64,000 bases of DNA from Burkholderia mayonis. GTDB lineage: Bacteria > Pseudomonadota > Gammaproteobacteria > Burkholderiales > Burkholderiaceae. Both the position numbers and the translations under genes were made by a program. The stretch is from positions 3,774,801 to 3,838,800 of the forward strand of contig NZ_CP013386.1 of NCBI RefSeq assembly GCF_001523745.2, read 5' to 3'. Under the pieces are notes generated by a model. That model made no database searches and had not been told where the DNA came from. It saw nothing but the letters and a program-made list of their open reading frames with translations. Shown piece after piece: positions 25,545-36,294 of this stretch (its first letter is position 1; every line of letters begins with the position of its first letter).

Positions 25545-26402
25545 TCAATCGAATCGGCCGGTGCGCGCCATTTCCATCAGCCTCGCGATCCGTTCCTCGG
25601 TGGCCGGGTGCGTCGAGAACAGGTTCTGCAGCCCGCCGCCCGACAGCGGATTCATGATCATCATCTGCGCGGTGGCCGGATGCTGCTCCGCCGTCTGAAA
25701 CGGAATGCCCGACGCGTAGCGGTGGATCTTGTCGAGCGCCGACGCGAGCGCTTGCGGATCGCCCGAAATCTGCGCACCGCCGCGGTCCGCCTCGAACTCG
25801 CGCGCACGCGAGATCGCCATCTGGATCAGCGCGCCCGCGATCGGCGCGAGCAACGCAACCGCGATGCCCGCGATCGGGTTGGCCGGACGGCCGTTCTCGT
25901 CGCGCCCGCCGAAGAACATCGCGAAGTTCGCGAGCGCCGAGATCGCGCCCGCCATCGTCGCGGAAATCGTCGAGATCAGGATGTCGCGGTGCTTCACGTG
26001 TGCGAGTTCGTGCGCCATCACGCCGCGCATCTCGCGCTCGGACAGCACACGCAGAATACCCGTCGTCGCGGCGACGGCCGCGTGCTCGGGATTGCGGCCG
26101 GTCGCGAACGCGTTCGGCTGGTCCTCGTCGATCAAGTAGACGCGCGGCATCGGCAGGTTCGCGCGCGTCGCGAGCTCGCGCACCATCCGGTAGAACTGCG
26201 GCGCCGTGGTTTCATCGACTTCCTGCGCGTTGTACATGCGCAGAACCATCTTGTCCGAGAACCAATACGAGAAGAAATTCATACCGAGCGCGATCAGCAA
26301 CGCGATCGTCATCCCGCGCGATCCGCCGATCATGCCGCCGATCACGACGAACAGGGCCGTGATCGCGGCCATCAGGATCGCCGTTTTGACCCAATTGAAC
26401 AT
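25545..26402 (-). CDS. htpX: Membrane zinc metalloprotease HtpX
   Basis: 285 residues. M48 membrane protease for quality control of inner-membrane proteins. Two N-terminal helices (about 5-50), catalytic HELAH in [13 protein letters not shown] (near 133), two further helices (about 145-195), and the third zinc ligand in [13 protein letters not shown] 26402 is chosen because AAGGAG lies 8 bases upstream; an in-frame GTG at 26411 is inside that site. Confidence 0.96.
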   Translation of the reverse strand: MFNWVKTAILMAAITALFVVIGGMIGGSRGMTIALLIALGMNFFSYWFSDKMVLRMYNAQEVDETTAPQFYRMVRELATRANLPMPRVYLIDEDQPNAFATGRNPEHAAVAATTGILRVLSEREMRGVMAHELAHVKHRDILISTISATMAGAISALANFAMFFGGRDENGRPANPIAGIAVALLAPIAGALIQMAISRAREFEADRGGAQISGDPQALASALDKIHRYASGIPFQTAEQHPATAQMMIMNPLSGGGLQNLFSTHPATEERIARLMEMARTGRFD

Positions 26403-26510
26403 GTTTCCCACTCCTTATCCGTCTGCGGGGACCGCGCCGCACGCTCATCGACGGCGGCGCACAATTGTAAGCAATCTGTTAGATAAGAGCGTATCGAGAA
26501 AATTCAATCC

Positions 26511-27146
26511 TCAGCGCGTCGATGTCGCGAGCTTGACGCCGAGCCCAACGAACGCGCTGCCGACGCCGCGGTCGAGCCATTTCTTCACACCAGGCTTGCC
26601 GGCGAAGCGCTGCGTGACGGTGCCCGCGACCCAAGCGACGATGCACGACCACACGGTGCTCATCGCGAGGAACACCCCGCCCAGCGTCAGGAACGCGAGC
26701 ACTTTGTGGCTGCTGTCAGCCGAGACGAACTGCGGGAAGAACGACACGAAGAACAGCACCACCTTCGGGTTCAGCACGTTGGTCAGGAACCCTTGCATGA
26801 AAAGCTGGCGCAGCGATTTGTCCACACCGCGCCGTGCGGTCTGCTCGGCCGCAGGCTCCTGCTTCGCGAAGACGAGACGCACGCCCAGGTAGACGAGATA
26901 GGCCGCGCCGACGATCTTGATAACCGTGAACGCGGTAGCCGACGCCGCGAGCACCGCCGTCAGGCCGAACGCGCATGCGAGTACGTGCACGCAACAGCCG
27001 GCCGAGATGCCGAGCGCGGACAGGAGGCCCGCACCGCGCCCCTGTGCGACGCTGCGGCCGACGATGTACGCGGTGTCGGGCCCCGGCGTGATGTTCAACA
27101 GGAAAACCGCCGCGACGAACAAGCCAAGATGGGTAATGCCGAACAT
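26511..27146 (-). CDS. LysE/RhtB family amino-acid exporter
   Basis: 211 residues, six hydrophobic helices. N-terminal ITPGPDTAYIVGRSVAQGRG carries the LysE/RhtB signature and NVLNPKVVLFFVSFFPQF is the second conserved block. It exports amino acids such as homoserine, threonine or leucine; the exact substrate cannot be read. Inserted between fmt and htpX on the same strand. Confidence 0.9.
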   Translation of the reverse strand: MFGITHLGLFVAAVFLLNITPGPDTAYIVGRSVAQGRGAGLLSALGISAGCCVHVLACAFGLTAVLAASATAFTVIKIVGAAYLVYLGVRLVFAKQEPAAEQTARRGVDKSLRQLFMQGFLTNVLNPKVVLFFVSFFPQFVSADSSHKVLAFLTLGGVFLAMSTVWSCIVAWVAGTVTQRFAGKPGVKKWLDRGVGSAFVGLGVKLATSTR

Positions 27147-27266
27147 GCCGATCCCTCGATACTGACGTCAAAGAATTCTACGCGCGCGTCCTGCGTCGCG
27201 CGACCTGGCCGTTCGGCCGATTGCGCGACGCGCGCGATTCCGATGAACTACAGGCAGGCGACGAAA

Positions 27267-28250
27267 TTATGCGGCGTCGGGCAGCGCGAAGCGCTGACCG
27301 GCCGCAAGCGGCGCGCCCGCGAGAAACTCGCGCGCTGGCAGCCGCTTGCCACCCGGCTTCTGCAACTGGGTGACGCGCAGCGCGCCTTCGCCGCACGCGA
27401 TTACGACGCCGTCCGGGCCGGCATCGATGATCGTGCCGGGCGCACCGCCGCCGGGCGCCGCCACCGCTTCCGCCGCCCACAGCTTGAGCGTGGTGCTGTC
27501 GAGCGTGCCCGCGCCGCCCGGAAACGGGTCGAACGCGCGCACCTGCCGCGCGAGCGCGGCGGCCGGCTTGCGCCAGTCGAGCGCCGCCTCGTGCTTGCCG
27601 ATCTTCTCGGCATAGGTGACGCCGTCGGCCGGCTGCGGCGTCGCGGCGAGCAAGCCCTCGCGCTCGAGCTCGGCGAGCGCGTCGACAATGAGGTGCGCGC
27701 CCGCCGCCGCGAGCTTGTCGTGCAGCGTCACCGTCGTGTCGTCGGGCGCGATCTCGACGCGCGCGTCGTGCAGCATCGCGCCCGTGTCGAGGCCGGCGTC
27801 CATCTGCATCAGCGTGACGCCGGTTTCCGCATCGCCCGCCTCGATCGCGCGATGAATCGGCGCGGCGCCGCGCCAGCGCGGCAGCAGCGATGCGTGGATG
27901 TTGATGCAGCCGTGGCGCGGCAAGTCGAGCACTTCCTGCGGCAGCAGAAGGCCGTATGCGGCGACGACCATCACGTCGTGAGGCGTCGCGTGCAGTAGAT
28001 CGAGCGCGGCGGCAGCCTCGACCGGGCACTTGCCCGTTCGGCGCAGCGACGGCGGCTGCGCGACCGCGATGCCGTGCTCGAGCGCGTAGCGCTTCACGGC
28101 GCTCGCCTGCAGCTTCATCCCGCGCCCCGCCGGGCGATCGGGCTGCGTCAGCACGAGCGGCACCGGAAAGCCGGCTTCATGGATCGCGGCGAGCGCCGCC
28201 GCGGCGAATTCCGGCGTGCCGGCAAAAATGACCCGCAGTGAATGTGTCAT
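27267..28250 (-). CDS. fmt: Methionyl-tRNA formyltransferase
   Basis: 327 residues. Formylates initiator Met-tRNA with 10-formyl-THF. N-terminal formyltransferase domain: [27 protein letters not shown], catalytic Asn/His block [20 protein letters not shown] (around 110-128), and the Asp in [12 protein letters not shown]. The C-terminal Fmt-C OB domain follows from about 210. Length is normal. It lies 31 bases downstream of def, the standard def-fmt operon. Confidence 0.97.
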   Translation of the reverse strand: MTHSLRVIFAGTPEFAAAALAAIHEAGFPVPLVLTQPDRPAGRGMKLQASAVKRYALEHGIAVAQPPSLRRTGKCPVEAAAALDLLHATPHDVMVVAAYGLLLPQEVLDLPRHGCINIHASLLPRWRGAAPIHRAIEAGDAETGVTLMQMDAGLDTGAMLHDARVEIAPDDTTVTLHDKLAAAGAHLIVDALAELEREGLLAATPQPADGVTYAEKIGKHEAALDWRKPAAALARQVRAFDPFPGGAGTLDSTTLKLWAAEAVAAPGGGAPGTIIDAGPDGVVIACGEGALRVTQLQKPGGKRLPAREFLAGAPLAAGQRFALPDAA

Positions 28251-28281
28251 GTGCGAATGAATCGGGAAGCAGCCGCGCGCG

Positions 28282-28785
28282 TCACATCGCGCGTTCGAGT
28301 TTCTTCATCTTCGTCTTGATCCGGCTCTGCTTGAGCGGCGACAGATACTGGACGAACACGCGCCCCATCAGGTGATCCATCTCGTGCTGGATGCACACCG
28401 CGAGGAGCCCTTCGCAATCGATCTCGAACGTCTCGCCTTGCTCGTTGAGCGCGCGCACGCGCACGCGGTCCGGGCGCTCGACTTCGTCGTAGACGCCGGG
28501 CACCGACAGGCAGCCTTCCTCGTATACCTGCTTGCCGTCGCCCGTCCAGACGATCTCCGGATTGATGAAGACGCGCAGCTCGTTCTTGTCCTCGGAGACG
28601 TCGATCACGATCACGCGCTCATGCACGTCGACCTGCGTCGCCGCGAGGCCGATGCCGGGCGCCGCGTACATCGTCTCGGCCATGTCGGCGACGAGCTTGC
28701 GGATGCGGTCGTCGATCTTGTCGACCGGCTTGGCCACCTTGTGCAGCCGTCTGTCGGGGTAATGAAGGATGTTCAGCAAAGCCAT
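28282..28785 (-). CDS. def: Peptide deformylase
   Basis: 167 residues. Removes the formyl group from nascent proteins. All three motifs are present: GIGLAATQV (residues about 45-53), EGCLSVPG (about 90-97) with the metal Cys, and QHEMDHLMG (about 132-140) with HExxH. First gene of the leftward def-fmt group; divergent from dprA with about 235 bases between starts. Confidence 0.97.
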   Translation of the reverse strand: MALLNILHYPDRRLHKVAKPVDKIDDRIRKLVADMAETMYAAPGIGLAATQVDVHERVIVIDVSEDKNELRVFINPEIVWTGDGKQVYEEGCLSVPGVYDEVERPDRVRVRALNEQGETFEIDCEGLLAVCIQHEMDHLMGRVFVQYLSPLKQSRIKTKMKKLERAM

Positions 28786-29020
28786 GATGTTCAGTGTTGA
28801 GAGACGAACGACTCACCCGCATCGGCCGTTTGGCCGACTGCCGCGACACGCGCGCCAGCCTCAAGATGGTTTCGACGACGCGCAGAATGCGCCGCGCGCC
28901 GCAATGACCGGCCAATCGCCGCGGGCCTGCGCGCGTGGCATTCGTTCTATTTCGGATGATGAAAATTTTATCACGGCACCACGCGGCTCGCAGGCCGCGC
29001 TTCTCGAGGGGGACTTCGTC

Positions 29021-30208
29021 ATGTCGCCGCTGTCGCTGACGCGCGCCGAGCTCGCTGGCTGGCTGCGGCTTGCGGGCGCGCCCGGCGTGCCGGCCAGCGC
29101 CTGGGCGGCGCTCATAGGCGCGTTCGCATCGCCCGAGGCGCTTTTCGGGGCGTCGCATGCGGAACTGGCGGCGCTTATCGGCGACGCGGCCGCTCGCGCG
29201 GTACTCGCGCCGTCCGCCGACGATTTCGAGCGGCGTGTCGACGAAACGCTCGCGTGGCTCGACGCACCCGGCAACGCGCTCGTGACCCGGCACGATCCCG
29301 CGTATCCGGGCACGCTCGCCGAGCTCTACGATCCACCGCCGCTGCTATATATAAAAGGAGGCATCGCGCTGCTTCATGCGCAGGCCGTTGCGATCGTCGG
29401 CAGCCGCGACGCAACCCCGCAGGGGCTCGCCGACGCGACGCGCTTCGCGCGCGAACTGTCGGACTCGGGCCTTGCGATCGTGTCCGGCCTCGCGCGCGGC
29501 ATCGACGGCGCCGCGCACCGCGGCGGACTCGACGGAGCAAGCAGCACCGTCGCCGTGATCGGCACCGGCGCGGACCTCGTCTACCCGGCTTGCCACCACG
29601 CGCTCGCACACGAGATCGCCGAGCGCGGCGCGCTCGTCTCCGAATGGCCACTCCGCACGCCGGCGCGCGCCGCCCATTTCCCGCAGCGCAACCGGCTGAT
29701 CGCCGCGCTGTCCGGCGGCGTGCTGATCGTCGAGGCGGCGCCGCGCTCCGGCTCGCTCATCACCGCGCGGCTCGCGAACGACATGGGACGCGATGTGTTC
29801 GCGATCCCCGGCTCGATCCACGCGCCGCTGTCGCAAGGCTGTCACGCGCTGATTCGCGACGGCGCGAAGCTCGTCGAGACCGCGACCGACGTGCTCGACG
29901 AATTCGGCCTCGATCCCGCCCGGCCGGCGGTCGCGAGCCGCAACGCGCCCGCCGACGCCGCGGCGGACGCCGGCCTGGACACCGACGCACGCCGGTTGCT
30001 CGAAGCAATCGGATACGGCCCGGTGCCGCTCGATCTGCTCGCACAGCGCACTTCGCTCGCGAGCGACGCCCTGCATCAGTTGCTGCTGCGTCTGGAACTG
30101 GCCGGGCGCATCACGGCGCTGCCGGGCGGCCGCTACACCCGCATCGACGGCGCGCGGGAGCCCGCTCAAGCGCGCAGGACGGGCGCCGTGCTACATTCCG
30201 GCGAGTAG
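29021..30208 (+). CDS. dprA: DNA-processing protein DprA
   Basis: 395 residues. Loads RecA on incoming single-stranded DNA in transformation. Rossmann-like DprA core: VAIVGSRDATPQGLADATRF (near 125), SGLARGIDGAAHRG, TVAVIGTGADLVYP, ALVSEWPLRTPARAAHFPQRNR and SGGVLIVEA. A winged-helix C-terminal domain follows (about 325-375). ATG 29021 is chosen at the start of the SAM-like domain; the long upstream open frame has unlike composition. Divergent from def. Confidence 0.95.
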   Translation: MSPLSLTRAELAGWLRLAGAPGVPASAWAALIGAFASPEALFGASHAELAALIGDAAARAVLAPSADDFERRVDETLAWLDAPGNALVTRHDPAYPGTLAELYDPPPLLYIKGGIALLHAQAVAIVGSRDATPQGLADATRFARELSDSGLAIVSGLARGIDGAAHRGGLDGASSTVAVIGTGADLVYPACHHALAHEIAERGALVSEWPLRTPARAAHFPQRNRLIAALSGGVLIVEAAPRSGSLITARLANDMGRDVFAIPGSIHAPLSQGCHALIRDGAKLVETATDVLDEFGLDPARPAVASRNAPADAAADAGLDTDARRLLEAIGYGPVPLDLLAQRTSLASDALHQLLLRLELAGRITALPGGRYTRIDGAREPAQARRTGAVLHSGE

Positions 30209-30267
30209 GCGTCCGCTTGGGCCTTTGCCCGCGCCGCCGCCACCTTACGATGCAAGGAAAACCGCCA

Positions 30268-30639
30268 ATGCCCGCGCTGAACCTCGACACCGACGAAGAT
30301 CGGATCGCCGAGCGCCTCCGGAATCCCGATACGCTGCTCGTCGCCTGCCTGTGCGCCGAATGGTGCGGCAGCTGCCGCGAATACCGTATTGCGTTCGACC
30401 GGCTCGCCGACGCGCACCCCGACGCCTGTTTCGCGTGGATCGACATCGAAACGCACGCAGATCGGCTCGACGACCTCGACGTCGAAAATTTCCCGACGCT
30501 CTTGATCGAGGACGCGAACGCGGTCCGTTTCTTCGGCACCGTGCTGCCACACGCGACAATCGTCGAACGAATGCTGTCCGACCTGACCGCGCTGCCGGGC
30601 GCGCCGCACGCACCGAAATTGCGCAATTTGTTCGGCTAA
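30268..30639 (+). CDS. Thioredoxin-like protein
   Basis: 123 residues. Thioredoxin fold with active site EWCGSCREY (Cys-Gly-Ser-Cys, near residue 30) and the cis-Pro segment NFPTLLIED. No signal peptide, so cytoplasmic. AAGGA lies 9 bases before ATG 30268; an upstream ATG at 30250 overlaps that site. It sits between dprA and topB on the same strand. Confidence 0.88.
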   Translation: MPALNLDTDEDRIAERLRNPDTLLVACLCAEWCGSCREYRIAFDRLADAHPDACFAWIDIETHADRLDDLDVENFPTLLIEDANAVRFFGTVLPHATIVERMLSDLTALPGAPHAPKLRNLFG

Positions 30640-30849
30640 AACCATCCGGCCCCGAAATATCGGCTGCGGAATGCAGCTTTATCGCTCGTTTACGCGAGAG
30701 GACGCGCGGCGGACTTGCCGCCGCCCTTGCCCCCACTTATGATGACCCGCTTTTTGCTCACGCCGGCCGCCGTTTCGGCGCCGTGTGCTATAAAGCCGTC
30801 GTAAAAGGGCCCGCAGTCGGGCTCGCCCGGTCTACCAATACACACTGTC

Positions 30850-33459
30850 ATGTCGAAAGCACTCATCATTGCGGAAAAGCCTTCTGTCGCGAACGACATC
30901 GCGCGCGCTTTGGGCGGCTTTACCAAGCATGACGAATACTACGAAAACGACGAATACGTCCTGTCGTCGGCGGTTGGCCACCTGCTCGAAATCGCCGCGC
31001 CCGAGGAATACGAGGTCAAGCGCGGCAAGTGGAGCTTTGCGCACCTGCCCGTCATCCCACCCCATTTTGATCTGAATCCGATCGCGAAAAGCGAGTCGCG
31101 CCTCAAGGTGCTGACGAAGCTGATCAAGCGCAAGGACGTCGACCGCCTGGTCAACGCATGTGACGCGGGGCGCGAGGGCGAGCTGATCTTCCGCCTGATC
31201 GCGCAGCACGCGAAGGCGAAGCAGCCGGTTCAGCGCCTGTGGCTCCAGTCGATGACGCCCGCCGCGATCCGCGACGGCTTCGCGCACCTGCGCACCGACT
31301 CGGACATGCAGCCGCTCGCCGATGCCGCCCGCTGCCGTTCGGAAGCCGACTGGCTCGTCGGCATCAACGGCACGCGCGCGATGACCGCGTTCAACAGCAA
31401 GGGCGGCGGCTTCTTCCTCACGACGGTCGGCCGCGTTCAGACGCCGACGCTGTCGATCGTCGTCGAGCGCGAGGAGAAGATCCGCCGCTTCGTGCCGCGC
31501 GATTACTGGGAAGTGCGTGCGGAATTCGTCTGCGCAGGCGGCTTCTACGAAGGCCGCTGGTTCGATCCGAAATTCAAGAAGGACGAATTCGATCCCGAGA
31601 AGCGCGACTCGCGCCTCTGGAGCCTGCCCGCCGCTGAGACGATCGTCGCCGCGTGCCGCGGCCAGATCGGCACCGTCACCGAGGAATCGAAGCCGTCGAC
31701 GCAGCTCTCGCCACTCCTTTTCGATCTGACGAGCCTGCAACGCGAGGCGAACGGCCGCTTCGGCTTCTCGGCAAAGAACACGCTCGGCCTCGCCCAGGCG
31801 CTGTACGAAAAGCACAAGGTGCTCACCTATCCGCGTACCGACGCGCGCGCGCTGCCGGAGGACTACCTCGACACGGTGAAGTCGACGCTCGAGATGCTGA
31901 AGGAGAGCAACAACTACCTGCCGCACGCGAAGCAGGTGCTCGACAAGAACTGGGTGAAGCCGAACAAGCGGATCTTCGACAACTCGAAGATCAGCGACCA
32001 CTTCGCGATCATCCCGACGCTGCAGGCGCCGAAGTCGCTGTCCGAGCCGGAGCAGAAGCTCTACGATCTCGTCGTCAAGCGCTTCCTCGCGGTGTTCTTC
32101 CCGGCCGCCGAATTCAAGGTGACGACCCGGATCACCGAGGTGGCCGGTCACCACTTCAAGACGGAAGGCAAGGTGCTCGTCGAGCCGGGCTGGCTGCAGG
32201 TTTACGGCCGCGACGCCGAGGGCGCCGACGCCAATCTCGTGCCGGTGCAGAAGGAGGAGAAGGTCAAGACCGACAAGATCGCCGCGCACGGCCTCACGAC
32301 GAAGCCGCCCGCGCGCTACTCGGAAGCGACGCTGCTGTCGGCGATGGAAGGCGCGGGCAAACTCGTCGAGGACGACGAGTTACGCGAAGCGATGGCCGCG
32401 AAGGGCCTCGGTACGCCGGCGACGCGCGCAGCGATTATCGAAGGCCTGCTCGGCGAGAAGTACCTCGTGCGCGAGGGCCGCGAGCTGATTCCGACAGCGA
32501 AGGCGTTCCAACTGATGACCCTGCTGCGCGGCCTCGACGTGAAGGAGCTGACGGCGCCCGAGCTGACGGGCGAGTGGGAGCACAAGCTTGCGCAGATGGA
32601 GCGCGGCAACCTGCAGCGCGACGCGTTCATGCAGGAAATCGCGCGGATGACGCAGACGATCGTCAAGCGCGCGAAAGAGTACGACTCCGACACGATCCCG
32701 GGTGACTACGCGACGCTCCAGACGCCGTGCCCGAATTGCGGCGGCCAGGTGAAGGAGAACTACCGCCGCTTCGCCTGCACGAAGTGCGACTTCTCGATTT
32801 CGAAGATTCCGGGCAGCCGGCAGTTCGAGATCGACGAAGTCGAGGAGCTGCTGCAGAAGAAGGAGATCGGACCGCTGTCGGGCTTCCGCAGCAAGATGGG
32901 CCGGCCGTTCTCCGCAATCCTCAAGCTCACGTTCGACGACGAGACGAAAAACTACAAGCTCGAGTTCGACTTCGGCCAGGAGCAGGGCGGCGAAGAAGGC
33001 GAAGCGCCGGATTTCTCCGCGCAGGAGCCGGTCGGCGCGTGCCCGAAGTGCAAGGGCCGCGTGTTCGAGCACGGAATGAGCTACGTCTGCGAGCATTCGG
33101 TCGCGAACCCGAAGACCTGCGACTTCCGCTCCGGCAAGGTGATCCTCCAGCAGGAGATCACCCGCGAGCAGATGGCGAAGCTCCTCGAGAACGGCCGCAC
33201 CGATCTGCTGCCGAACTTCAAGTCGTCGCGCACGGGACGCAACTTCAAGGCGTATCTCGTCAAGCAGGCTGACGGCAAGATCGGCTTCGAGTTCGAGAAG
33301 AAGGAGCCGCGACCCGCGGCGGCGAAGAAGACCGCATCCAAGTCGACGGCCACGGCCGGCGACGCGGCGGCGGACGACGCTGAAAAGACCGAGAAGAAGG
33401 CCGCGCCCGCTCGCAAGACGGCCGCGCGCAAGACACCGGCCCGCAAGACGGGTTCCTGA
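30850..33459 (+). CDS. topB: DNA topoisomerase III
   Basis: 869 residues. Type IA topoisomerase. N-terminal toprim with LIIAEKPSVANDIARALGG and the acidic DxE-type motif VNACDAGREGELIFRLI (near 100). The active-site Tyr lies in LTYPRTDARALPEDY (near 328). C-terminal Cys4 zinc-binding regions occur near CPNCGGQVKENYRRFACTKC and CPKCKGRV. The last about 50 residues are Lys/Ala/Thr-rich, a histone-H1-like tail seen in Burkholderia enzymes. Length is larger than the 650-residue E. coli TopB because of these C-terminal modules. Confidence 0.95.
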   Translation: MSKALIIAEKPSVANDIARALGGFTKHDEYYENDEYVLSSAVGHLLEIAAPEEYEVKRGKWSFAHLPVIPPHFDLNPIAKSESRLKVLTKLIKRKDVDRLVNACDAGREGELIFRLIAQHAKAKQPVQRLWLQSMTPAAIRDGFAHLRTDSDMQPLADAARCRSEADWLVGINGTRAMTAFNSKGGGFFLTTVGRVQTPTLSIVVEREEKIRRFVPRDYWEVRAEFVCAGGFYEGRWFDPKFKKDEFDPEKRDSRLWSLPAAETIVAACRGQIGTVTEESKPSTQLSPLLFDLTSLQREANGRFGFSAKNTLGLAQALYEKHKVLTYPRTDARALPEDYLDTVKSTLEMLKESNNYLPHAKQVLDKNWVKPNKRIFDNSKISDHFAIIPTLQAPKSLSEPEQKLYDLVVKRFLAVFFPAAEFKVTTRITEVAGHHFKTEGKVLVEPGWLQVYGRDAEGADANLVPVQKEEKVKTDKIAAHGLTTKPPARYSEATLLSAMEGAGKLVEDDELREAMAAKGLGTPATRAAIIEGLLGEKYLVREGRELIPTAKAFQLMTLLRGLDVKELTAPELTGEWEHKLAQMERGNLQRDAFMQEIARMTQTIVKRAKEYDSDTIPGDYATLQTPCPNCGGQVKENYRRFACTKCDFSISKIPGSRQFEIDEVEELLQKKEIGPLSGFRSKMGRPFSAILKLTFDDETKNYKLEFDFGQEQGGEEGEAPDFSAQEPVGACPKCKGRVFEHGMSYVCEHSVANPKTCDFRSGKVILQQEITREQMAKLLENGRTDLLPNFKSSRTGRNFKAYLVKQADGKIGFEFEKKEPRPAAAKKTASKSTATAGDAAADDAEKTEKKAAPARKTAARKTPARKTGS

Positions 33460-33568
33460 TCCGGCGTCCAGCCGGCGCGCATATGCGGCCGCCGGCCAGC
33501 GCGGCACGGCGCCGCGCGAAGCGTCGCGCTACTGACCGGCGCGAACGCGGCAGTGCTTCGATCCAAAC

Positions 33569-33601
33569 AAAAGCGCGGGCTCTCGATGAGCCCGCGCTTT
33601 T
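33569..33601. terminator. Bidirectional terminator between topB and lysR gene
   Basis: Perfect 14-base stem (AAAAGCGCGGGCTC / GAGCCCGCGCTTTT) around a 5-base loop, with A-rich and T-rich flanks, so it can stop both converging transcripts. Confidence 0.9.
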
Positions 33602-33670
33602 GCTTTTAGCGGTGGAGGATCCGGCGCGCGGTGGCGCACTTGCCGGACAAGGAGCGCGCGGCGTCGTGCG

Positions 33671-34726
33671 TTACAGCGGCGACGGCACGACGGCGCGGGC
33701 GCGCGGCGCGCGCGGCAGACGCGGCGACAGCGCCGGATCAGCGCTCGGATGCTCGGCAAGCGCATCGGCCGGCAACGCATCGACGGGCTGCCCCAGGCTG
33801 CCCTGCGTCGCCCATTGCTCGCCAAGCATCGTGTCGGGCGATTGGCTGAAGTGCTCGACGAGATGGTCGATGAACGTGCGCACCTTCGCCGGCAGGTGCC
33901 GGCGGCTCGGATACGCGATGTTGATCTCGACCTGCGGCAACCGGTACTCGCTCAGCAGGCGCACGAGCTTGCCGCGCGCGATGTCGCTGCCGATCAGATA
34001 GCTCGGCAGGATCGCGACGCCCATGCCGAGCATTGCGAACTGGCGCAGCATTTCGGTGTTGTTCGCGACGACGATATTCGACGGCCGCACACGCACCTCG
34101 CCGTCCGGGCCGGTGAACACGCGCTCGTCGCCCCAGTATTCGGACGGCAGGCTCAGGCACGGATGCTCGACAAGGTGTTCGGGATGCATCGGCATGCCGT
34201 GCTTTTCCAGATAGCTCGGCGTTGCACAGACCACCATGCAGCCCGTCGTCAGCCGGCGCGTGACGATGCTCGCGCTGCGCATCTGCCGGGTAATCACGAT
34301 GCCGACATCGAATCCTTCCTCGACGAGATCGACCTGTCGATCGACGAGGGTCAGATCTGGAATGACTTTCGGAAAGCGCTGCGTATAGGTCTGTAGCACC
34401 GGCGCGAGGTTGTGCAGGCCGAACACGACGGGCGCGACGATCCGCAGCGTGCCCACCGGCTCGTGGTTGCGCGCGACGACCATCTGCTCGACGTCTTCGA
34501 GTTCGTCGAGAATCTGGCGGGCCCGCTCCAGATAGACTTGGCCGGATTCGGTCAGCGAGAGACTACGGGTGGTGCGATTCAGAAGGCGGGTGCCGAGCCG
34601 GCCTTCGAGGTCGGCGACGTGGCGCGTCGCGACCGCGTTCGAGATGTCCATCGCACTCGCTGCCCGGGCGAAACTGCCGAGATCTGCGACCTTGACGAAC
34701 ACTCGCATCGACTGCAAATGATCCAT
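33671..34726 (-). CDS. LysR family transcriptional regulator
   Basis: 351 residues. N-terminal HTH (FVKVADLGSFARAASAMDIS, NAVATRHVADLEGRLGTRLL, about 10-60) and a LysR substrate-binding domain (about 90-295). A disordered Pro/Ala-rich 50-residue C-terminal extension lengthens it beyond the usual 300. Divergent from the 2-hydroxyacid dehydrogenase at 35166 across 439 bases, so that gene is a likely target. The effector cannot be deduced. Confidence 0.92.
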   Translation of the reverse strand: MDHLQSMRVFVKVADLGSFARAASAMDISNAVATRHVADLEGRLGTRLLNRTTRSLSLTESGQVYLERARQILDELEDVEQMVVARNHEPVGTLRIVAPVVFGLHNLAPVLQTYTQRFPKVIPDLTLVDRQVDLVEEGFDVGIVITRQMRSASIVTRRLTTGCMVVCATPSYLEKHGMPMHPEHLVEHPCLSLPSEYWGDERVFTGPDGEVRVRPSNIVVANNTEMLRQFAMLGMGVAILPSYLIGSDIARGKLVRLLSEYRLPQVEINIAYPSRRHLPAKVRTFIDHLVEHFSQSPDTMLGEQWATQGSLGQPVDALPADALAEHPSADPALSPRLPRAPRARAVVPSPL

Positions 34727-35165
34727 ACTCCACTCCTACCGCTGTTACCGCTTCAAAAATATGAAGCAAATGAGTAATTTTCCTACGACAGCGAAAAAGA
34801 TGCAGAGTTGCTCAACTTCCCGCGAAATCTCGACAAAAACCTTCGAACTTGCTCAGCCTGTCTAGCCGGATAGACCAACTGTTCTGAATTAAGAAATAAT
34901 TGAGCAATCTCCCCTCCGCAAATTGCCCAATTGAGAAACGGCGGATTCGCCGCCCGGCCGGCATCAAGCGGGACCTGAACAGCGCGATCTCCGCCCGCGC
35001 ATGGACGCTTGCCGCGCCGCGTAACAAGCTGTTAAAAAGAGATACACCTGTTGCCCCGCCGTCATAGCATCATTACGGCCCCCAAACCGGGCCGGACCGG
35101 CGCGCGACGACGCGCGACGGCCACCAATTCACATCGCTCATCCCGCGCGAATCCCGAAACACGCC
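34727..35165. other. Divergent intergenic region, no gene seen
   Basis: 439 bases between the LysR gene and the dehydrogenase gene, notably more AT-rich than flanks, as expected of a divergent regulatory region. Short repeats of the TTGAGCAAT / TTGCTCAA type (around 34810, 34850, 34900) may be regulator sites, but no clear palindrome was fixed. No tRNA or convincing ORF. Confidence 0.5.
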
Positions 35166-36182
35166 ATGAAAATTGCCATCCTCGACGACTACCAGGACGC
35201 CGTCCGCAAGCTCAATTGCTTCGAGATGCTCGCCGACCATGAAGTGAAGATCTTCAACAACACGGTGCGCGGCCTAGGGCAGCTCGCGAGCCGCCTGGCG
35301 GAAGTCGAAGCGCTCGTGCTGATTCGCGAGCGCACCCACATCACGTCGCAACTGCTCGGCAAGCTCCCGCATCTGCGCATGATCAGCCAGACGGGCCGCG
35401 TGTCGACCCACATCGACCTCGACGCATGCACGGAACGCGGCATCGCCGTGCTCGAGGGCACGGGCTCGCCGATCGCACCCGCCGAACTGACCTGGGCGCT
35501 CATCATGGCCGCGCAGCGGCGCATCCCACAGTACGTCGCGAATCTGAAGCAGGGCGCGTGGCAGCAGTCCGGCCTCAAGACGTCGGCGATGCCGCCGAAC
35601 TTCGGGCTCGGCCAGGTGCTGCGCGGACAGACGCTCGGGATCTGGGGCTACGGCAAGATCGGCCGGCTCGTCGCCGGCTACGGCAAGGCGTTCGGGATGA
35701 ACGTGCTGATCTGGGGTCGCGAGCATTCGCTCGAAGCGGCGCGCGCCGACGGCTTCGCGACCGCCGAAAGCCGCGAAACGTTCTTCGAGCAGGCCGACGT
35801 GCTGTCGCTGCACCTGCGCCTGCACGACGACACGCGCGGCATCGTCAAGCTCGACGACCTGCTGCGAATGAAGCCGACGTCGCTCTTCGTCAATACGAGC
35901 CGCGCGGAGCTGCTCGACGAGAGCGCGCTCGTCTCCGCGCTCGCGCGCAACCGGCCGGGGATGGTCGCGATCGATGTCTACGAGAGCGAGCCGATCCTGC
36001 AGGGCTACAGCCTGCTGCGGATGGAAAACGTGATCTGCACGCCACATATCGGCTACGTCGAACGCGAGAGCTATGAGCTCTACTTCGGCGCCGCGTTCAA
36101 GAACATCCTCGCGTTCGACGCGGGCGACCAATCGAGCGTCGCGAATCCGGAAGCGCTCAATCAGGGACGGATTCGTCGCTGA
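35166..36182 (+). CDS. D-2-hydroxyacid dehydrogenase family protein
   Basis: 338 residues. NAD-binding Rossmann motif LGIWGYGKIGRLVAGYGKAF (near 165), catalytic Arg in FVNTSRAELLDESAL, Glu in DVYESEPI and His in CTPHIGYVERESYE. These are the Arg/Glu/His triad of the D-isomer-specific dehydrogenases (phosphoglycerate dehydrogenase-like). The substrate is unknown. Divergent from a LysR regulator. Confidence 0.9.
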   Translation: MKIAILDDYQDAVRKLNCFEMLADHEVKIFNNTVRGLGQLASRLAEVEALVLIRERTHITSQLLGKLPHLRMISQTGRVSTHIDLDACTERGIAVLEGTGSPIAPAELTWALIMAAQRRIPQYVANLKQGAWQQSGLKTSAMPPNFGLGQVLRGQTLGIWGYGKIGRLVAGYGKAFGMNVLIWGREHSLEAARADGFATAESRETFFEQADVLSLHLRLHDDTRGIVKLDDLLRMKPTSLFVNTSRAELLDESALVSALARNRPGMVAIDVYESEPILQGYSLLRMENVICTPHIGYVERESYELYFGAAFKNILAFDAGDQSSVANPEALNQGRIRR

Positions 36183-36294
36183 GCACCGGCACGTGGAAGC
36201 TCAGCGCGCGACGCGCGGCCGCCGTCGCGCGCGTCGGCTACCGCACGCCGATGATCTAACGGCTGCCTCACCGTATTCGCCGCACCTTCCCGCC

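Noticed and set aside
31653..32705. Second open frame inside topB
   Set aside because: Same-strand shadow of topB with Arg/Ala-rich translation.
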